Assembly: GCA_016763475.1 (NCBI GenBank)
Contig: JAESTV010000295.1
Span: 1-48,984, forward strand
Direction of reading: 5' to 3'
DNA length: 48,984 nt
Source of the DNA: Roseicyclus sp.
Lineage (GTDB): Bacteria; Pseudomonadota; Alphaproteobacteria; Rhodobacterales; Rhodobacteraceae
The notes under the pieces are model-generated. The model worked only from the letters and a program-made list of their open reading frames with translations. It had not been told where the DNA came from and ran no database searches. Of this stretch, positions 1 to 9,763 are shown piece by piece. A program made the position numbers and the translations under genes. Within the stretch, counting starts at the first letter, position 1. Every line of letters starts with the position of its first letter.

Positions 1-2
1 AC

Positions 3-797
3 GATGCGGAGGTGATCCTGACCACGGATCAGCTGCGTATCTGGTTCCCGATCCATCGCGGTTTGCTGCGACGCACCGTGGGTCATGTGAAGGCGGTAAA
101 CGCCGCGACGATTTCAATTCGCCAAGGGGAAACCCTGGGGATCGTGGGCGAAAGCGGCTCAGGCAAGACAACGTTGGCGCTGGCGATCATGCGGTTGATC
201 CGCTCGCAGGGACCGATTGGCTTTCTGGGGCGTGATCTACATACCTCGATCCGGTCCGAGTTGCGCAAGGTGCGCCGGGAAATGCAGATTGTGTTTCAGG
301 ATCCGTTTGGATCGCTTAGCCCCCGGATGACAATCGAACAGATCGTGGCGGAGGGCCTGCAAGTTCAGGGGTTCGACAAAGCCTTCCGGCGAAAACGTGT
401 GGGTGAGATCTTGGATGAGGTCGGCTTGGACCCCGCCATGATGCACCGCTATCCCCACGAGTTTTCGGGCGGGCAGCGGCAGCGGATCGCGATTGCGCGC
501 GCGATGATCCTGCGCCCGAAACTGGTGGTGCTGGATGAGCCGACAAGTGCGCTGGACATGACGGTGCAGGTGCAGATCGTAGAGTTGTTGCGGCGACTAC
601 AGGTGGATAATCAGCTGGCTTATCTGTTCATTTCCCACGACCTGCGGGTTGTCCGCGCGTTGAGCCATAAGGTGATGGTCATGAAGCAAGGTGATGTAAT
701 TGAAGCCGGATCGACTGAGGATTTGTTCGCAAACCCACAGATGGAATACACCCGTGAGTTGATGAAAGCGGCGTTTGGAGACATCAACGCAGCTTGA
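3..797 (+). CDS. Oligopeptide/dipeptide-type ABC transporter ATP-binding protein, C-terminal part (YejF/DppF-like); 5' end outside the window
   Basis: Walker A GESGSGKTT, signature SGGQRQR, Walker B LVVLDEPTSALD; the frame stays open to the left edge (DAEVILTTDQL). Confidence 0.85.
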   Translation, partial: DAEVILTTDQLRIWFPIHRGLLRRTVGHVKAVNAATISIRQGETLGIVGESGSGKTTLALAIMRLIRSQGPIGFLGRDLHTSIRSELRKVRREMQIVFQDPFGSLSPRMTIEQIVAEGLQVQGFDKAFRRKRVGEILDEVGLDPAMMHRYPHEFSGGQRQRIAIARAMILRPKLVVLDEPTSALDMTVQVQIVELLRRLQVDNQLAYLFISHDLRVVRALSHKVMVMKQGDVIEAGSTEDLFANPQMEYTRELMKAAFGDINAA

Positions 798-918
798 GGG
801 CCGGGCACGTCACCTGGGATGCCTGGTTTGAGCGGAGACGGCGCGCCGGGAGGGCCCGCTGCCCCCGGCCCGGTGCCCTGTCCCGAGGTATCCTGAGCCA
901 GATGAAGGATCAGAGCCG

Positions 919-2274
919 TTAGATCGCTGACGAGTGACTGGTGGATTCGCTTTCGTATGCGTCCAAATGGCGCGCGATCAGACGGGTCAGAGGGCGGGCG
1001 GAGCGCGTAATCTCGATACCATCCTCGGATCGGGTGACCTGACCTTCGAAGTGGCGAGCCGTTTGGTCCAGTAACGCCGTGATATGAGGTTTCGAGCTGA
1101 AACCCTCGGCCTGCAACTGGGCGATACTAATGGCGAAATCACACATCAACATTTCGATCATTCGGGCGCGCAGGGAATCTTCCGCAGCGAATGTGTGGCC
1201 TCGTGTGGTCGCCAGCGCGCCAGCCCGAGCGGCCTTCTGGTACGCGGCGGTGCTGGGAGCGTTCTGGGCATACCCCTGTGGCAACCGTGAAATCGCGGAT
1301 GCGCCAAGGCCCAGAAGCACATCGCAGGTGTCATCCGTGTAGCCTTGGAAGTTGCGCCTTAGATGGCCCGCCTTGGCCGCCTCGGCCAAGCTGTCGGTGG
1401 GGCGGGCGAAATGGTCAATCCCGATGCTGTCATATCCATCACTTCGCAGGATCTTTTCCGCCGTCTCAAACAGGCTGAGGCGCGCTTCGGGTGTGGGCAG
1501 GTCCTCAGTCGGGATAAGGGCTTGGCGTTTGGCCATCCACGGGACATGGGCGTAGCCGAAAAGGGCCACACGGTCGGGGTTAAGTGACAGCAGCATTTCC
1601 ATCGATGCTGTGATCCCGGCAAGGCTTTGGCGTGGCAGGCCGAACAGCAGGTCGGTGTTCAATGATGTGATACCTCGGGCCCGCAGGCCGTCAACGGCGG
1701 CACGTGTGACCTCATAACTTTGCTCACGCCCGATGATCTTCTGAATCTCCGGGTCAAAATCCTGAACCCCGATGGACGCGCGGTTCATGCCGATGGCGGC
1801 AAGCGCATCCAGACGGGCGCTGTCAATCTCGTTCGGGTCGATCTCAACCGATATCTCGGACGTGTCCGAGGTTGGAAACGCCTCCGCTACGGCGGCGGCA
1901 AGGCGCGCGATGTCGGCGGGTGGCAGCAGGGTTGGCGTGCCGCCACCCCAATGGATACGCTGGGCAACCACACCTTGCGGCAGGGCATCCCGCAAGGTCG
2001 CGATTTCCTGGATCAGCGTGTCGACGTACGCCGAAACGGGGGCAAGCGTGCTTGTGCCTTGAGTGCGACAGGCGCAAAACCAGCACAAGCGCCTGCAAAA
2101 CGGCACGTGCAGGTATATCGACACAGGTGCCCCAGCTGGGATCTGTGATAGCCAAGACGCATAACGCGCGGGTGTCACATCGTTCGCGAACTGCGTCGCG
2201 GGTGGGTAAGATGTGTATCTGGGCACGTTTGCGTCAAACAGGCCGAAACGCCGCAGTTGAGAATACTGGTTCAT
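919..2274 (-). CDS. hemN: Oxygen-independent coproporphyrinogen III oxidase
   Basis: Radical-SAM motif YLHVPFCRRLCWFCAC (CxxxCxxCxC), GGGTPTLL; full-length match to HemN. Confidence 0.93.
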   Translation of the reverse strand: MNQYSQLRRFGLFDANVPRYTSYPPATQFANDVTPARYASWLSQIPAGAPVSIYLHVPFCRRLCWFCACRTQGTSTLAPVSAYVDTLIQEIATLRDALPQGVVAQRIHWGGGTPTLLPPADIARLAAAVAEAFPTSDTSEISVEIDPNEIDSARLDALAAIGMNRASIGVQDFDPEIQKIIGREQSYEVTRAAVDGLRARGITSLNTDLLFGLPRQSLAGITASMEMLLSLNPDRVALFGYAHVPWMAKRQALIPTEDLPTPEARLSLFETAEKILRSDGYDSIGIDHFARPTDSLAEAAKAGHLRRNFQGYTDDTCDVLLGLGASAISRLPQGYAQNAPSTAAYQKAARAGALATTRGHTFAAEDSLRARMIEMLMCDFAISIAQLQAEGFSSKPHITALLDQTARHFEGQVTRSEDGIEITRSARPLTRLIARHLDAYESESTSHSSAI

Positions 2275-2307
2275 CGCGATAGCTTACCGGGGACCGGACA
2301 TGCCGCA

Positions 2308-2321
2308 TTGATGTGGATCAA
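2308..2321. promoter_or_regulatory. FNR/FnrL box TTGATGTGGATCAA between divergent hemN and fnrL
   Basis: Perfect match to TTGAT-N4-ATCAA. Confidence 0.85.
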
Positions 2322-2359
2322 AATGGCGGGTCGTGAGGCGTGCGAACGGGACTCTCGGT

Positions 2360-3106
2360 ATGAACGACAGACCAACCATCTTCGGGAAGGGGGATTGCTC
2401 CGACTGCCCGATCCGAGACCGCGCTGTGTGCGCGCGCTGCGAGCCGGATGAGTTGGCGCGGTTGGACGGTTTCAAGTTCTACCGCAAATATGCCCCCGGC
2501 GAGGCAATCATTTGGGCCGGCGATTCACTGGATTTTGTGGCCTCGGTGGTGTCCGGCGTAGTCACGTTGACGCAGACGATGGAAGATGGCCGCCGTCAAA
2601 TGGTCGGGCTGCTTCTGGCCTCTGATTTCATCGGGCGGCCCAATCGCAAAAGTATCGCCTATGACGCGACCGCGACCACGGAAGTCACCTTATGCTGTTT
2701 CAGGCGCTCGCCGTTTCAAGATATGATGGATTCCACCCCCCACCTTAGCCAGCGATTGCTGGAGATGACGTTGGACGAGTTGGATGCAGCCCGGGAGTGG
2801 ATGTTGATCCTTGGCCGTAAAACAGCACGCGAAAAGATAGCGAGTTTCCTGTCGATCCTTGCTCGGCGTGCGACCGGGGCCTTGGGTGAGGTTCCGGGCA
2901 AGGACATGACCTTTGATCTACCGCTGACCCGCGAGGCGATGGCTGATTATCTGGGCCTGACGCTGGAAACTGTCAGCCGCCAGATGTCGGCGCTGAAGCG
3001 CGACAAAATAATCTTGCTGGAGGGCAAGCGGCGGATTCTGGTGCCGGATTTCGACCGACTTTTGGGCGAAACCGGCGATGACGCTGACGGCGGTGTGCTG
3101 GTCTAG
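2360..3106 (+). CDS. fnrL: Crp/Fnr-family anaerobic regulator FnrL
   Basis: N-terminal Cys cluster CSDCPIRDRAVCARC, LTREAMADYLGLTLETVSRQMSALKR helix-turn-helix; start set at MNDRPTIF. Confidence 0.92.
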   Translation: MNDRPTIFGKGDCSDCPIRDRAVCARCEPDELARLDGFKFYRKYAPGEAIIWAGDSLDFVASVVSGVVTLTQTMEDGRRQMVGLLLASDFIGRPNRKSIAYDATATTEVTLCCFRRSPFQDMMDSTPHLSQRLLEMTLDELDAAREWMLILGRKTAREKIASFLSILARRATGALGEVPGKDMTFDLPLTREAMADYLGLTLETVSRQMSALKRDKIILLEGKRRILVPDFDRLLGETGDDADGGVLV

Positions 3107-3277
3107 CACCAATTTGGCAATTCCAAAGTTGGGAGCGGTGGATCTGGCGCGCGCCCTTAACCTTGCGGTCATTTCCCAGGCTGAGGGCGGGCGGAGTGCA
3201 TCTTCGCCTGATAGTGGAGCGTGCCGGGCCTCTGCCGCTTCCTGTTCGGTCAAAACCCCGACAAGAGAGACATAGCC

Positions 3278-3303
3278 ATCGCGGGTGTAAATCGCGGGTG
3301 TAA
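3278..3303 (+). repeat. 13-bp direct tandem repeat (ATCGCGGGTGTAA x2)
   Basis: Two identical adjacent 13-mers at 3278-3290 and 3291-3303. Confidence 0.8.
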
Positions 3304-3375
3304 GAGGCGGCGACGCAGGGCATCAGCGGGTTCCTTTCCAACGATCTTGCGCAAGCATCCGCCAATTTTTTCTGC

Positions 3376-3397
3376 CTGCCGCTCCCCTGCCGCTCCC
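3376..3397 (+). repeat. 11-bp direct tandem repeat (CTGCCGCTCCC x2)
   Basis: Two identical adjacent 11-mers. Confidence 0.75.
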
Positions 3398-3447
3398 CCT
3401 GTCACGATGCCATCCTGCCGCATTTTATTGATGCCCCCGGTGGACTA

Positions 3448-3461
3448 TTGACCCAGATCAA
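3448..3461. promoter_or_regulatory. FNR box TTGACCCAGATCAA upstream of ccoN
   Basis: Match to TTGAY-N4-ATCAA about 110 bp upstream of ccoN. Confidence 0.8.
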
Positions 3462-3570
3462 TGTCTTGCTTGTGGCAATCCGCAATTAAGACACAGGTGG
3501 AACGGCTTTGGCGACTCACTTTGGGCTTTGAGCGTGGGTGGCGAACCGAGGCAAGATAAAGGGACGATCG

Positions 3571-5172
3571 ATGCTTGATTATGTGAAGCTGCCGATCCTA
3601 GGGCTGATTGCAGTCCTATCCGCGATCGCGGCGAACTACGGGCTTGATTTTGCCTACAAGGTACATGCGATTCTGATCATGTTAGTGGCAGGCGGCTTGT
3701 TCTTGTGGGAATTGCGCCGAACCGGGGAACCAAAAGTACCTGCGCCTGAAGGCGAGTATATGGATGGCCCGGTGAAGGCGGCGGCAATTGCCACGGTTTT
3801 TTGGGGCTGCACCGGGTTTCTTGTGGGCGTGTTCATCGCCTTCCAGCTGGCCTTCCCAGTGTTGAACTTCGAATGGGCACAGCCTTACCTGAACTTCGGG
3901 CGCCTGCGCCCGCTTCACACATCTGCAGTGATTTTCGCCTTTGGCGGCAATGGATTGATTGCCGCGTCTTTCTATATCTCGCAACGGACCTCCGCCGTGC
4001 GGATGTGGGGCGGCAACCTCGCCTGGTTTGTGTTCTGGGGGTATCAGCTTTTCATCGTTCTGGCGGCCACCGGCTACGTTTTGGGTGTCACACAAGGCCA
4101 GGAATATGCCGAACCGGAATGGTACGTTGATATCTGGCTGACCATTGTTTGGCTGGCGTTCCTTGCCGTTTACCTGGGCACGCTCCTCAACCGGAAAGAG
4201 CCGCATATCTACGTGGCCAACTGGTTCCTGCTGTCGTTCATCATAACCGTTGCGATGCTGCACGTGGTCAACAACTTGTCGATCCCGGTGTCGATCTATG
4301 GGTCACGCTCGGTGCAGGTGTTTAGCGGTGTGCAGAACGCCATGATCCAATGGTGGTACGGCCACAACGCCGTGGGCTTCTTCCTGACCGCCGGTTTCCT
4401 GGGTATGATGTACTACTTCGTGCCCAAGCAGGCCAATCGCCCGGTCTACAGCTACAAGCTGTCCATCATCCACTTCTGGGCGCTGATCTTCCTGTATATC
4501 TGGGCCGGTCCTCACCATCTTCACTACACGGCGCTGCCGGATTGGGCCGGAACCCTTGGTATGGTGTTCTCAATTGTGCTTTGGATGCCAAGCTGGGGTG
4601 GTATGATTAACGGCCTGATGACCCTGCAAGGGGCGTGGGACAAGCTGCGCACGGACCCGATCCTGCGGATGATGGTGACCTCGCTCGCCTTCTACGGAAT
4701 GTCGACGTTTGAGGGGCCGATGATGTCGATCCGCGCCGTCAATTCCCTGTCGCACTACACCGACTGGACCATTGGCCACGTGCATTCCGGCGCATTGGGC
4801 TGGAACGGGATGATCACCTTCGGGATGCTCTACTACCTGTTCCCGAAACTGTGGAACCGCAAAGCGTTGTACAGCATCAGAGCCGTCAGCTGGCACTTCT
4901 GGCTCGCGACGATAGGCATTGTTCTTTACGCGTCGTCGATGTGGGTGACCGGCATCATGGAGGGCCTGATGTGGCGCGAAGTTGATGCGCAAGGCTTCCT
5001 GGTGAACTCGTTTGCGGACACCGTTGAAGCGAAACTGCCGATGTATGTGGTCCGTGGTCTGGGTGGGACAATGTTCCTCGCTGGTGCGCTGGTCATGGCT
5101 TGGAACTTGTGGATGACCGTTCGGAGTGGTGAGGCTGTTGCCGATACCAATTCCGCGGTCCCCGCTGAATAA
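3571..5172 (+). CDS. ccoN: cbb3-type cytochrome c oxidase subunit I
   Basis: Heme-copper oxidase polytopic protein ([35 protein letters not shown]); followed by ccoO. Confidence 0.95.
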   Translation: MLDYVKLPILGLIAVLSAIAANYGLDFAYKVHAILIMLVAGGLFLWELRRTGEPKVPAPEGEYMDGPVKAAAIATVFWGCTGFLVGVFIAFQLAFPVLNFEWAQPYLNFGRLRPLHTSAVIFAFGGNGLIAASFYISQRTSAVRMWGGNLAWFVFWGYQLFIVLAATGYVLGVTQGQEYAEPEWYVDIWLTIVWLAFLAVYLGTLLNRKEPHIYVANWFLLSFIITVAMLHVVNNLSIPVSIYGSRSVQVFSGVQNAMIQWWYGHNAVGFFLTAGFLGMMYYFVPKQANRPVYSYKLSIIHFWALIFLYIWAGPHHLHYTALPDWAGTLGMVFSIVLWMPSWGGMINGLMTLQGAWDKLRTDPILRMMVTSLAFYGMSTFEGPMMSIRAVNSLSHYTDWTIGHVHSGALGWNGMITFGMLYYLFPKLWNRKALYSIRAVSWHFWLATIGIVLYASSMWVTGIMEGLMWREVDAQGFLVNSFADTVEAKLPMYVVRGLGGTMFLAGALVMAWNLWMTVRSGEAVADTNSAVPAE

Positions 5173-5186
5173 GGAGGGCGAAGGAC

Positions 5187-5909
5187 ATGTCCTTTCTTGA
5201 GAAACACAAGAAGATCGAGACCAATGCGACGCTGCTTTTGGCGCTTAGCTTTGTGGTCGTTTCCATCGGCGGTATTGTCGAAATTGCACCGCTTTTCTAT
5301 CTGGAGAACACCATCGAGGATGTAGACGGCATGCGTCCCTACGCGCCGCTGGAGTTGGCGGGCCGTGAAATCTACATCCGTGAAGGGTGCTACAATTGCC
5401 ACAGCCAGATGATCCGTCCGTTGCGCGACGAGGTAGAGCGGTACGGCCATTACTCGTTGGCCGCAGAAAGCCAGTATGACCACCCGTTCCAGTGGGGGTC
5501 GAAACGAACCGGGCCGGATCTGGCGCGTGTAGGTGGGCGGTATTCTGATGAATGGCACTACGATCACCTGATCAGCCCACAATCAGTTGTGCCCGAATCG
5601 ATCATGCCGTCTTACGCGTTCCTTGCGGACGTAAGCATTGACGGGGGGCGTATTGGTGACCTGATGGCGACCCACCGCTTTGTTGGTGTGCCCTATACCG
5701 ATGAAATGATCGAAAATGCGCGATTTGATTTTGTCGAACAGGCGACGGATTTCGGCGATACGGGAATCACTGATCGTTACCCCGGCGCGCAGCAACGTGA
5801 TTTCGACGGCAACCCGGAGGTGACCGAAATGGACGCCCTGATCGCCTATCTGCAAATGCTTGGCACGTTGGTCGATTTCTCGACCTTCACGCCGGATGAA
5901 AGCCGCTAG
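5187..5909 (+). CDS. ccoO: cbb3-type cytochrome c oxidase subunit II
   Basis: [13 protein letters not shown] monoheme motif; N-terminal TM segment; synteny. Confidence 0.95.
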   Translation: MSFLEKHKKIETNATLLLALSFVVVSIGGIVEIAPLFYLENTIEDVDGMRPYAPLELAGREIYIREGCYNCHSQMIRPLRDEVERYGHYSLAAESQYDHPFQWGSKRTGPDLARVGGRYSDEWHYDHLISPQSVVPESIMPSYAFLADVSIDGGRIGDLMATHRFVGVPYTDEMIENARFDFVEQATDFGDTGITDRYPGAQQRDFDGNPEVTEMDALIAYLQMLGTLVDFSTFTPDESR

Positions 5910-5919
5910 GGGGAACCAG

Positions 5920-6129
5920 ATGCAAGATTACACTTTCCTTCGGGAACTTTCTGGCAGCCTTGGCACCATCTTTCTGGTGGTCAGCTTCCTGGGCTTTGTC
6001 CTTTTCGCCTTTCGGCCCGGATCGCGGCGTATCCACGAGGATACTGCCGAAATCCCGTTCCGTCATGACGATAAACCGGCTCCTGCCTCTGATGTTTCTG
6101 TGGCCCAAATTGAGGAGGCCCGCAAATGA
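5920..6129 (+). CDS. ccoQ: cbb3-type cytochrome oxidase subunit CcoQ
   Basis: Small one-TM protein MQDYTFLRELSGSLGTIFLVVSFLGFVLFAFRPG between ccoO and ccoP. Confidence 0.85.
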   Translation: MQDYTFLRELSGSLGTIFLVVSFLGFVLFAFRPGSRRIHEDTAEIPFRHDDKPAPASDVSVAQIEEARK

Positions 6130-7007
6130 CTGACCAAAAAGAAACCAATTTGCTCCCCGACGATCCGGAGACAACCGGCCACAGCTGGGATGGTATTCAG
6201 GAATTCAACAATCCGTTGCCGCGGTGGTGGTTGTGGTGCTTCTACATCAGCATCGTCTGGGGGGTGATTTACACAATCGCTTATCCTGCGTGGCCAATGA
6301 TCTCTGGCGCGACGCCCGGCCTTTTGGGTTACTCATCCCGCGCCCTCGTGGCCGAAGATATTGCGCATTACGATGCCCTGAACGCCGACTTGCGCACGCA
6401 GATCACCGAAGTCGAACTGACCGCCGTCACCCGCGACAACATGCCAGAGCTTTATAACTTCGCGATTCAGGGTGGGGCCGCGACCTTCGCCACTTGGTGC
6501 TCGCAGTGCCACGGGCGAGGCGCCAACGGGGTTCAGGCCGCTGGCTATCCCAGCCTGTTGGACGATGATTGGCTCTGGGGCGGTTCGGTGGAGGAGATAG
6601 AGGCCACCATCGCCCATGGCATTCGCACCGAGGATGACCCAGACACCCACTGGTCTGAAATGACCGCGTTTGAGGGGTTCCTGAGTGATGAAGAAATCGG
6701 GCAGGTGGTCAATTACGTCCGACGTATTTCGGACCAGGAAGCTGATGCGACCTTGGCTGCCGCCGGAGAAAACGTCTTCCTCGACAATTGCGCAGCCTGC
6801 CACGGCGACGACGCCATGGGGGATCGCGTTCTGGGCGCACCCAATTTAACCGACCGTATCTGGCTGTTCGGCGGTAGCGCTGCGGCGATTGAAGAAATCG
6901 TCCGAAATTCGCGCTTTGGGGTGATGCCGGCATGGTCAGGCCGTCTGAGTGACGCAGAAGTTCGCGCCACGGCGATTTATGTTCACAGCCTGGGCGGTGG
7001 CGAGTAG
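6126..7007 (+). CDS. ccoP: cbb3-type cytochrome c oxidase diheme subunit III
   Basis: Two CxxCH motifs (CSQCHGRGANG, CAACHGDDA); N-terminal EFNNPLPRWWLWCFYISI. Confidence 0.95.
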   Translation: MTDQKETNLLPDDPETTGHSWDGIQEFNNPLPRWWLWCFYISIVWGVIYTIAYPAWPMISGATPGLLGYSSRALVAEDIAHYDALNADLRTQITEVELTAVTRDNMPELYNFAIQGGAATFATWCSQCHGRGANGVQAAGYPSLLDDDWLWGGSVEEIEATIAHGIRTEDDPDTHWSEMTAFEGFLSDEEIGQVVNYVRRISDQEADATLAAAGENVFLDNCAACHGDDAMGDRVLGAPNLTDRIWLFGGSAAAIEEIVRNSRFGVMPAWSGRLSDAEVRATAIYVHSLGGGE

Positions 7008-7052
7008 CCGCCCGCCCAGGCCAGAAAACCGGCGTCTCCACCGTCGTCGGTT

Positions 7053-7100
7053 GGTACCAGTCCCATGTCCTGTTCGCGCTTTTAACGTGGGGCTGGTGCC
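7053..7100. other. Long hairpin in ccoP downstream intergenic (13-bp stem with two wobbles)
   Basis: GGTACCAGTCCCA (7053-7065) pairs with TGGGGCTGGTGCC (7088-7100). Confidence 0.6.
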
Positions 7101-7113
7101 GCTTTAACAACAA

Positions 7114-7158
7114 CCGCCGCGAATTTGCCATGAATTTTTGCAAATTTTGCCGCGGCGG
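7114..7158. other. Second hairpin, stem 8+7 bp with a 4-nt bulge
   Basis: CCGCCGCG-AATTTGC pairs with GCAAATT-(TTGC)-CGCGGCGG. Confidence 0.6.
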
Positions 7159-7230
7159 CTCCCAAGATTGACCCAACTTCTGGCCGATCCTTCTATCAGC
7201 ACAAATATTTTGCCTGATGGAGGCCCCCAA

Positions 7231-7674
7231 ATGTCGAAGCTCCGTAATACAACTGCCCATTTTCTGCTGTCTGAAGACGGCGCTGTCACCGTGGATTGGG
7301 TGGTTCTGACCGCCGCCCTTGTGGGCCTTGGCCTTGCGGTGATGGCGGTTGTCTCAAGTGGGGTTGAAGACCTCTCGGGTGATATCAATACTCAGCTTGT
7401 CAGCCAAGAGATCGCCTCCTCATTTGGAGCGTTGAGCGCACCTTTCGAGCGTAATCAATGGGATTCGCGCACGGGTGGCGAGGCTGCACTTGAAGCGTGG
7501 ATGGCGAATTTCGACGATCAGAATTTGCTGACGCACATGACCAACCAGGCGCAATACGCCAACACCGCACAGACCGGCCACCCTTACGACACCTACCATG
7601 ATGAATTCTGGGTGGCGCGAGACGAAGCCATCAGCCGCGGCCTGGTCGACCAGGACGACCCAATCCCCAGCTAA
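7231..7674 (+). CDS. Flp/type IVb pilin-like protein, orphan, with extended C-terminus
   Basis: LLSEDGAVTVDWVVLTAALVGLGLAVMAVVSSG resembles the Flp motif G|xxxxEY plus hydrophobic helix, with D/W in place of E/Y. Confidence 0.6.
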   Translation: MSKLRNTTAHFLLSEDGAVTVDWVVLTAALVGLGLAVMAVVSSGVEDLSGDINTQLVSQEIASSFGALSAPFERNQWDSRTGGEAALEAWMANFDDQNLLTHMTNQAQYANTAQTGHPYDTYHDEFWVARDEAISRGLVDQDDPIPS

Positions 7675-7714
7675 GCGTCGCAATCCACACCACTTGCCTG
7701 ACACAACGCCAAAG

Positions 7715-7741
7715 ACACCTCCCGCAATCGGGGGGTGTTTC
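7715..7741 (+). terminator. Putative rho-independent terminator after the pilin-like gene
   Basis: ACACCTCCC-GCAATC-GGGGGGTGT followed by TT. Confidence 0.6.
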
Positions 7742-7777
7742 GTGGATTTATAGCTCTCCGATGCTCTCTACTGGGAA

Positions 7778-7791
7778 TTGATCCACGTCAA
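7778..7791. promoter_or_regulatory. FNR box TTGATCCACGTCAA upstream of ccoG
   Basis: Match to TTGAT-N4-RTCAA, about 70 bp before the ccoG start. Confidence 0.75.
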
Positions 7792-7859
7792 AGCCATGTG
7801 CGGCGCGCAACTATATCGTTAAGAGGCGAACAGGAACTGATTCTCAGGACATTACAGCC

Positions 7860-9278
7860 ATGGCCTCTAGCGACGTCCCGCCGAAGCTCTTTGCTGCGCA
7901 GGAACCGATTTTCCCCAAGCGGGTTTCTGGCAAGTTCCGGAACCTGAAATGGATCATCATGATCGTGACGTTGGGGATCTACTACGTCACCCCATGGATC
8001 CGCTGGGATCGCGGGCCAAACCTGCCGGACCAAGCGGTTCTTGTGGACATTGCCGGGCGACGGTTTTTCTTCTTCTGGATCGAGATATGGCCCCACGAGT
8101 TTTACTTTGTGGCGGGCCTTTTGATCATGGCGGGCCTTGGTCTGTTTCTATTCACCTCGGCCCTTGGTCGGGTCTGGTGCGGCTACACCTGCCCGCAGAC
8201 CGTGTGGACCGACCTGTTCTACACGGTTGAACGTTGGATAGAGGGGGACCGCAACGCGCGACTGCGGTTGTGGGAAGCCAAGTGGGACTTTCGTAAATGG
8301 CGCCTGCGCGTGACCAAATGGATTGTCTGGCTTATGATCGCCCTGGCAACCGGCGGTGCCTGGGTGTTCTATTTTGCCGATGCGCCGACGTTGTTGCTCG
8401 ACCTGGTGACCGGGCAGGCCGCCTTTGTGGCCTATGGTACTATCGCCTTTCTAACAGTGGCGACGTTCATCTTTGGCGGCTTCCTGCGTGAGCAGGTCTG
8501 TATCTACATGTGCCCGTGGCCCCGTATCCAGTCCGCGATGATGGACGAACATTCTATCACCGTCGCCTACCGCGATTGGCGCGGCGAGGATCGTGGCAAG
8601 GGTAAGAACCGTGAAGGTCTGGGTGATTGCATTGATTGCAATGCCTGCGTGAATGTCTGCCCGGTGGGGATCGACATCCGCGATGGTCAACAGATGGAGT
8701 GTATCACCTGTGCGCTGTGCATTGATGCCTGTGACGAGATCATGGACAGGACAGGTCGCGAACGGGGGCTGATCGATTATCTTGCCCTGACCGACGAGGC
8801 AAATGAACGGGCAGGCAACCCCAAGGTGTCCACCCGGCGCCACATCCTGCGCCCGCGCACGTTGATATACACGTTCCTGTGGTCGCTTGTCGGCGTTGGT
8901 CTGGTTGTTGCTTTGTTCATCCGTCCAGATATCGACATCACTGTGGCGGCGGTGCGTAACCCGCAATTTGTCACCCTCAGCGATGGGTCGATTCGCAATA
9001 CCTACGACGTCAGGATCCGCAACATGGGTGGTGGCAACGCGACGTTCCATATTGGCGTGACGTCTGACGCGGCTTTCGATGTGTCGCTTGAGGGCACCGA
9101 TGGCCTCACGGTTGATGTGCCTGCTGACGCCACGCAATTGCAGCGGGTTTATGTTATTGCACCCCCAGACAGTCCGGCCGCAGATGGCGAACGCACGGAT
9201 CTGCGGATTTGGGTGGAAGAAGGGTCAGAGAATACCCGCGCCCATCAAGACACCGCATTCTTTGGAAGGGGCCTGTAA
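7860..9278 (+). CDS. ccoG: cbb3 oxidase accessory protein CcoG (FixG-like)
   Basis: CIDCNACVNVCPVGIDIRDGQQMECITCALCIDACD 4Fe-4S motifs, multiple TM segments, synteny. Confidence 0.93.
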   Translation: MASSDVPPKLFAAQEPIFPKRVSGKFRNLKWIIMIVTLGIYYVTPWIRWDRGPNLPDQAVLVDIAGRRFFFFWIEIWPHEFYFVAGLLIMAGLGLFLFTSALGRVWCGYTCPQTVWTDLFYTVERWIEGDRNARLRLWEAKWDFRKWRLRVTKWIVWLMIALATGGAWVFYFADAPTLLLDLVTGQAAFVAYGTIAFLTVATFIFGGFLREQVCIYMCPWPRIQSAMMDEHSITVAYRDWRGEDRGKGKNREGLGDCIDCNACVNVCPVGIDIRDGQQMECITCALCIDACDEIMDRTGRERGLIDYLALTDEANERAGNPKVSTRRHILRPRTLIYTFLWSLVGVGLVVALFIRPDIDITVAAVRNPQFVTLSDGSIRNTYDVRIRNMGGGNATFHIGVTSDAAFDVSLEGTDGLTVDVPADATQLQRVYVIAPPDSPAADGERTDLRIWVEEGSENTRAHQDTAFFGRGL

Positions 9279-9763
9279 TGAGCCAAGAAATCGAACCAAA
9301 GGCCACGCGTACCTTGACCGGTTGGCACGTGCTTGGGATGTTTGGCGGCGGCTTCGCCATTATCCTCGGGGTGAACCTCTATATGGCGTCGCAGGCGCTC
9401 TTGACCTTTCCGGGGTTAGAGGTGTCCTCCAGTTATGCCGATAGCCAGACGTTTGATGCCCGCCGCAATGCGCAGGAGGCGTTGGGGTGGCAAGCGTCCG
9501 TGACTGCAACCCAGGGTGAGCTCGTTCTGACCTTGGTTGATGAAACCGACCGCCCGGTTTATCCGGCAGAGCTTGAGGCGTTATTGACCAGGCCCACAAC
9601 GCGGCTCAGCGATCAATTGCTGGTGCTGACCCGCGGGCCCAATGGCACCCTTGTGGCACCGGCGGAGTTGGAGATTGGCCGCTGGCGTTTGCGCCTGACC
9701 GGAATGTCGAGGGACGGCACGGAATACCGCCATAACATCACCTTCACATTTGCCCTTGAATGA
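9278..9763 (+). CDS. ccoH: FixH family protein CcoH
   Basis: MSQEIEPKATRTLTGWHVLGMFGGGFAIILGVNLYMA; between ccoG and ccoI. Confidence 0.88.
   Translation: MSQEIEPKATRTLTGWHVLGMFGGGFAIILGVNLYMASQALLTFPGLEVSSSYADSQTFDARRNAQEALGWQASVTATQGELVLTLVDETDRPVYPAELEALLTRPTTRLSDQLLVLTRGPNGTLVAPAELEIGRWRLRLTGMSRDGTEYRHNITFTFALE

Noticed and set aside
797-919. GC-rich segment between the ABC ATPase and hemN as a terminator
   Set aside because: Several alternative partial pairings but no clean stem with a U-tract; not called.
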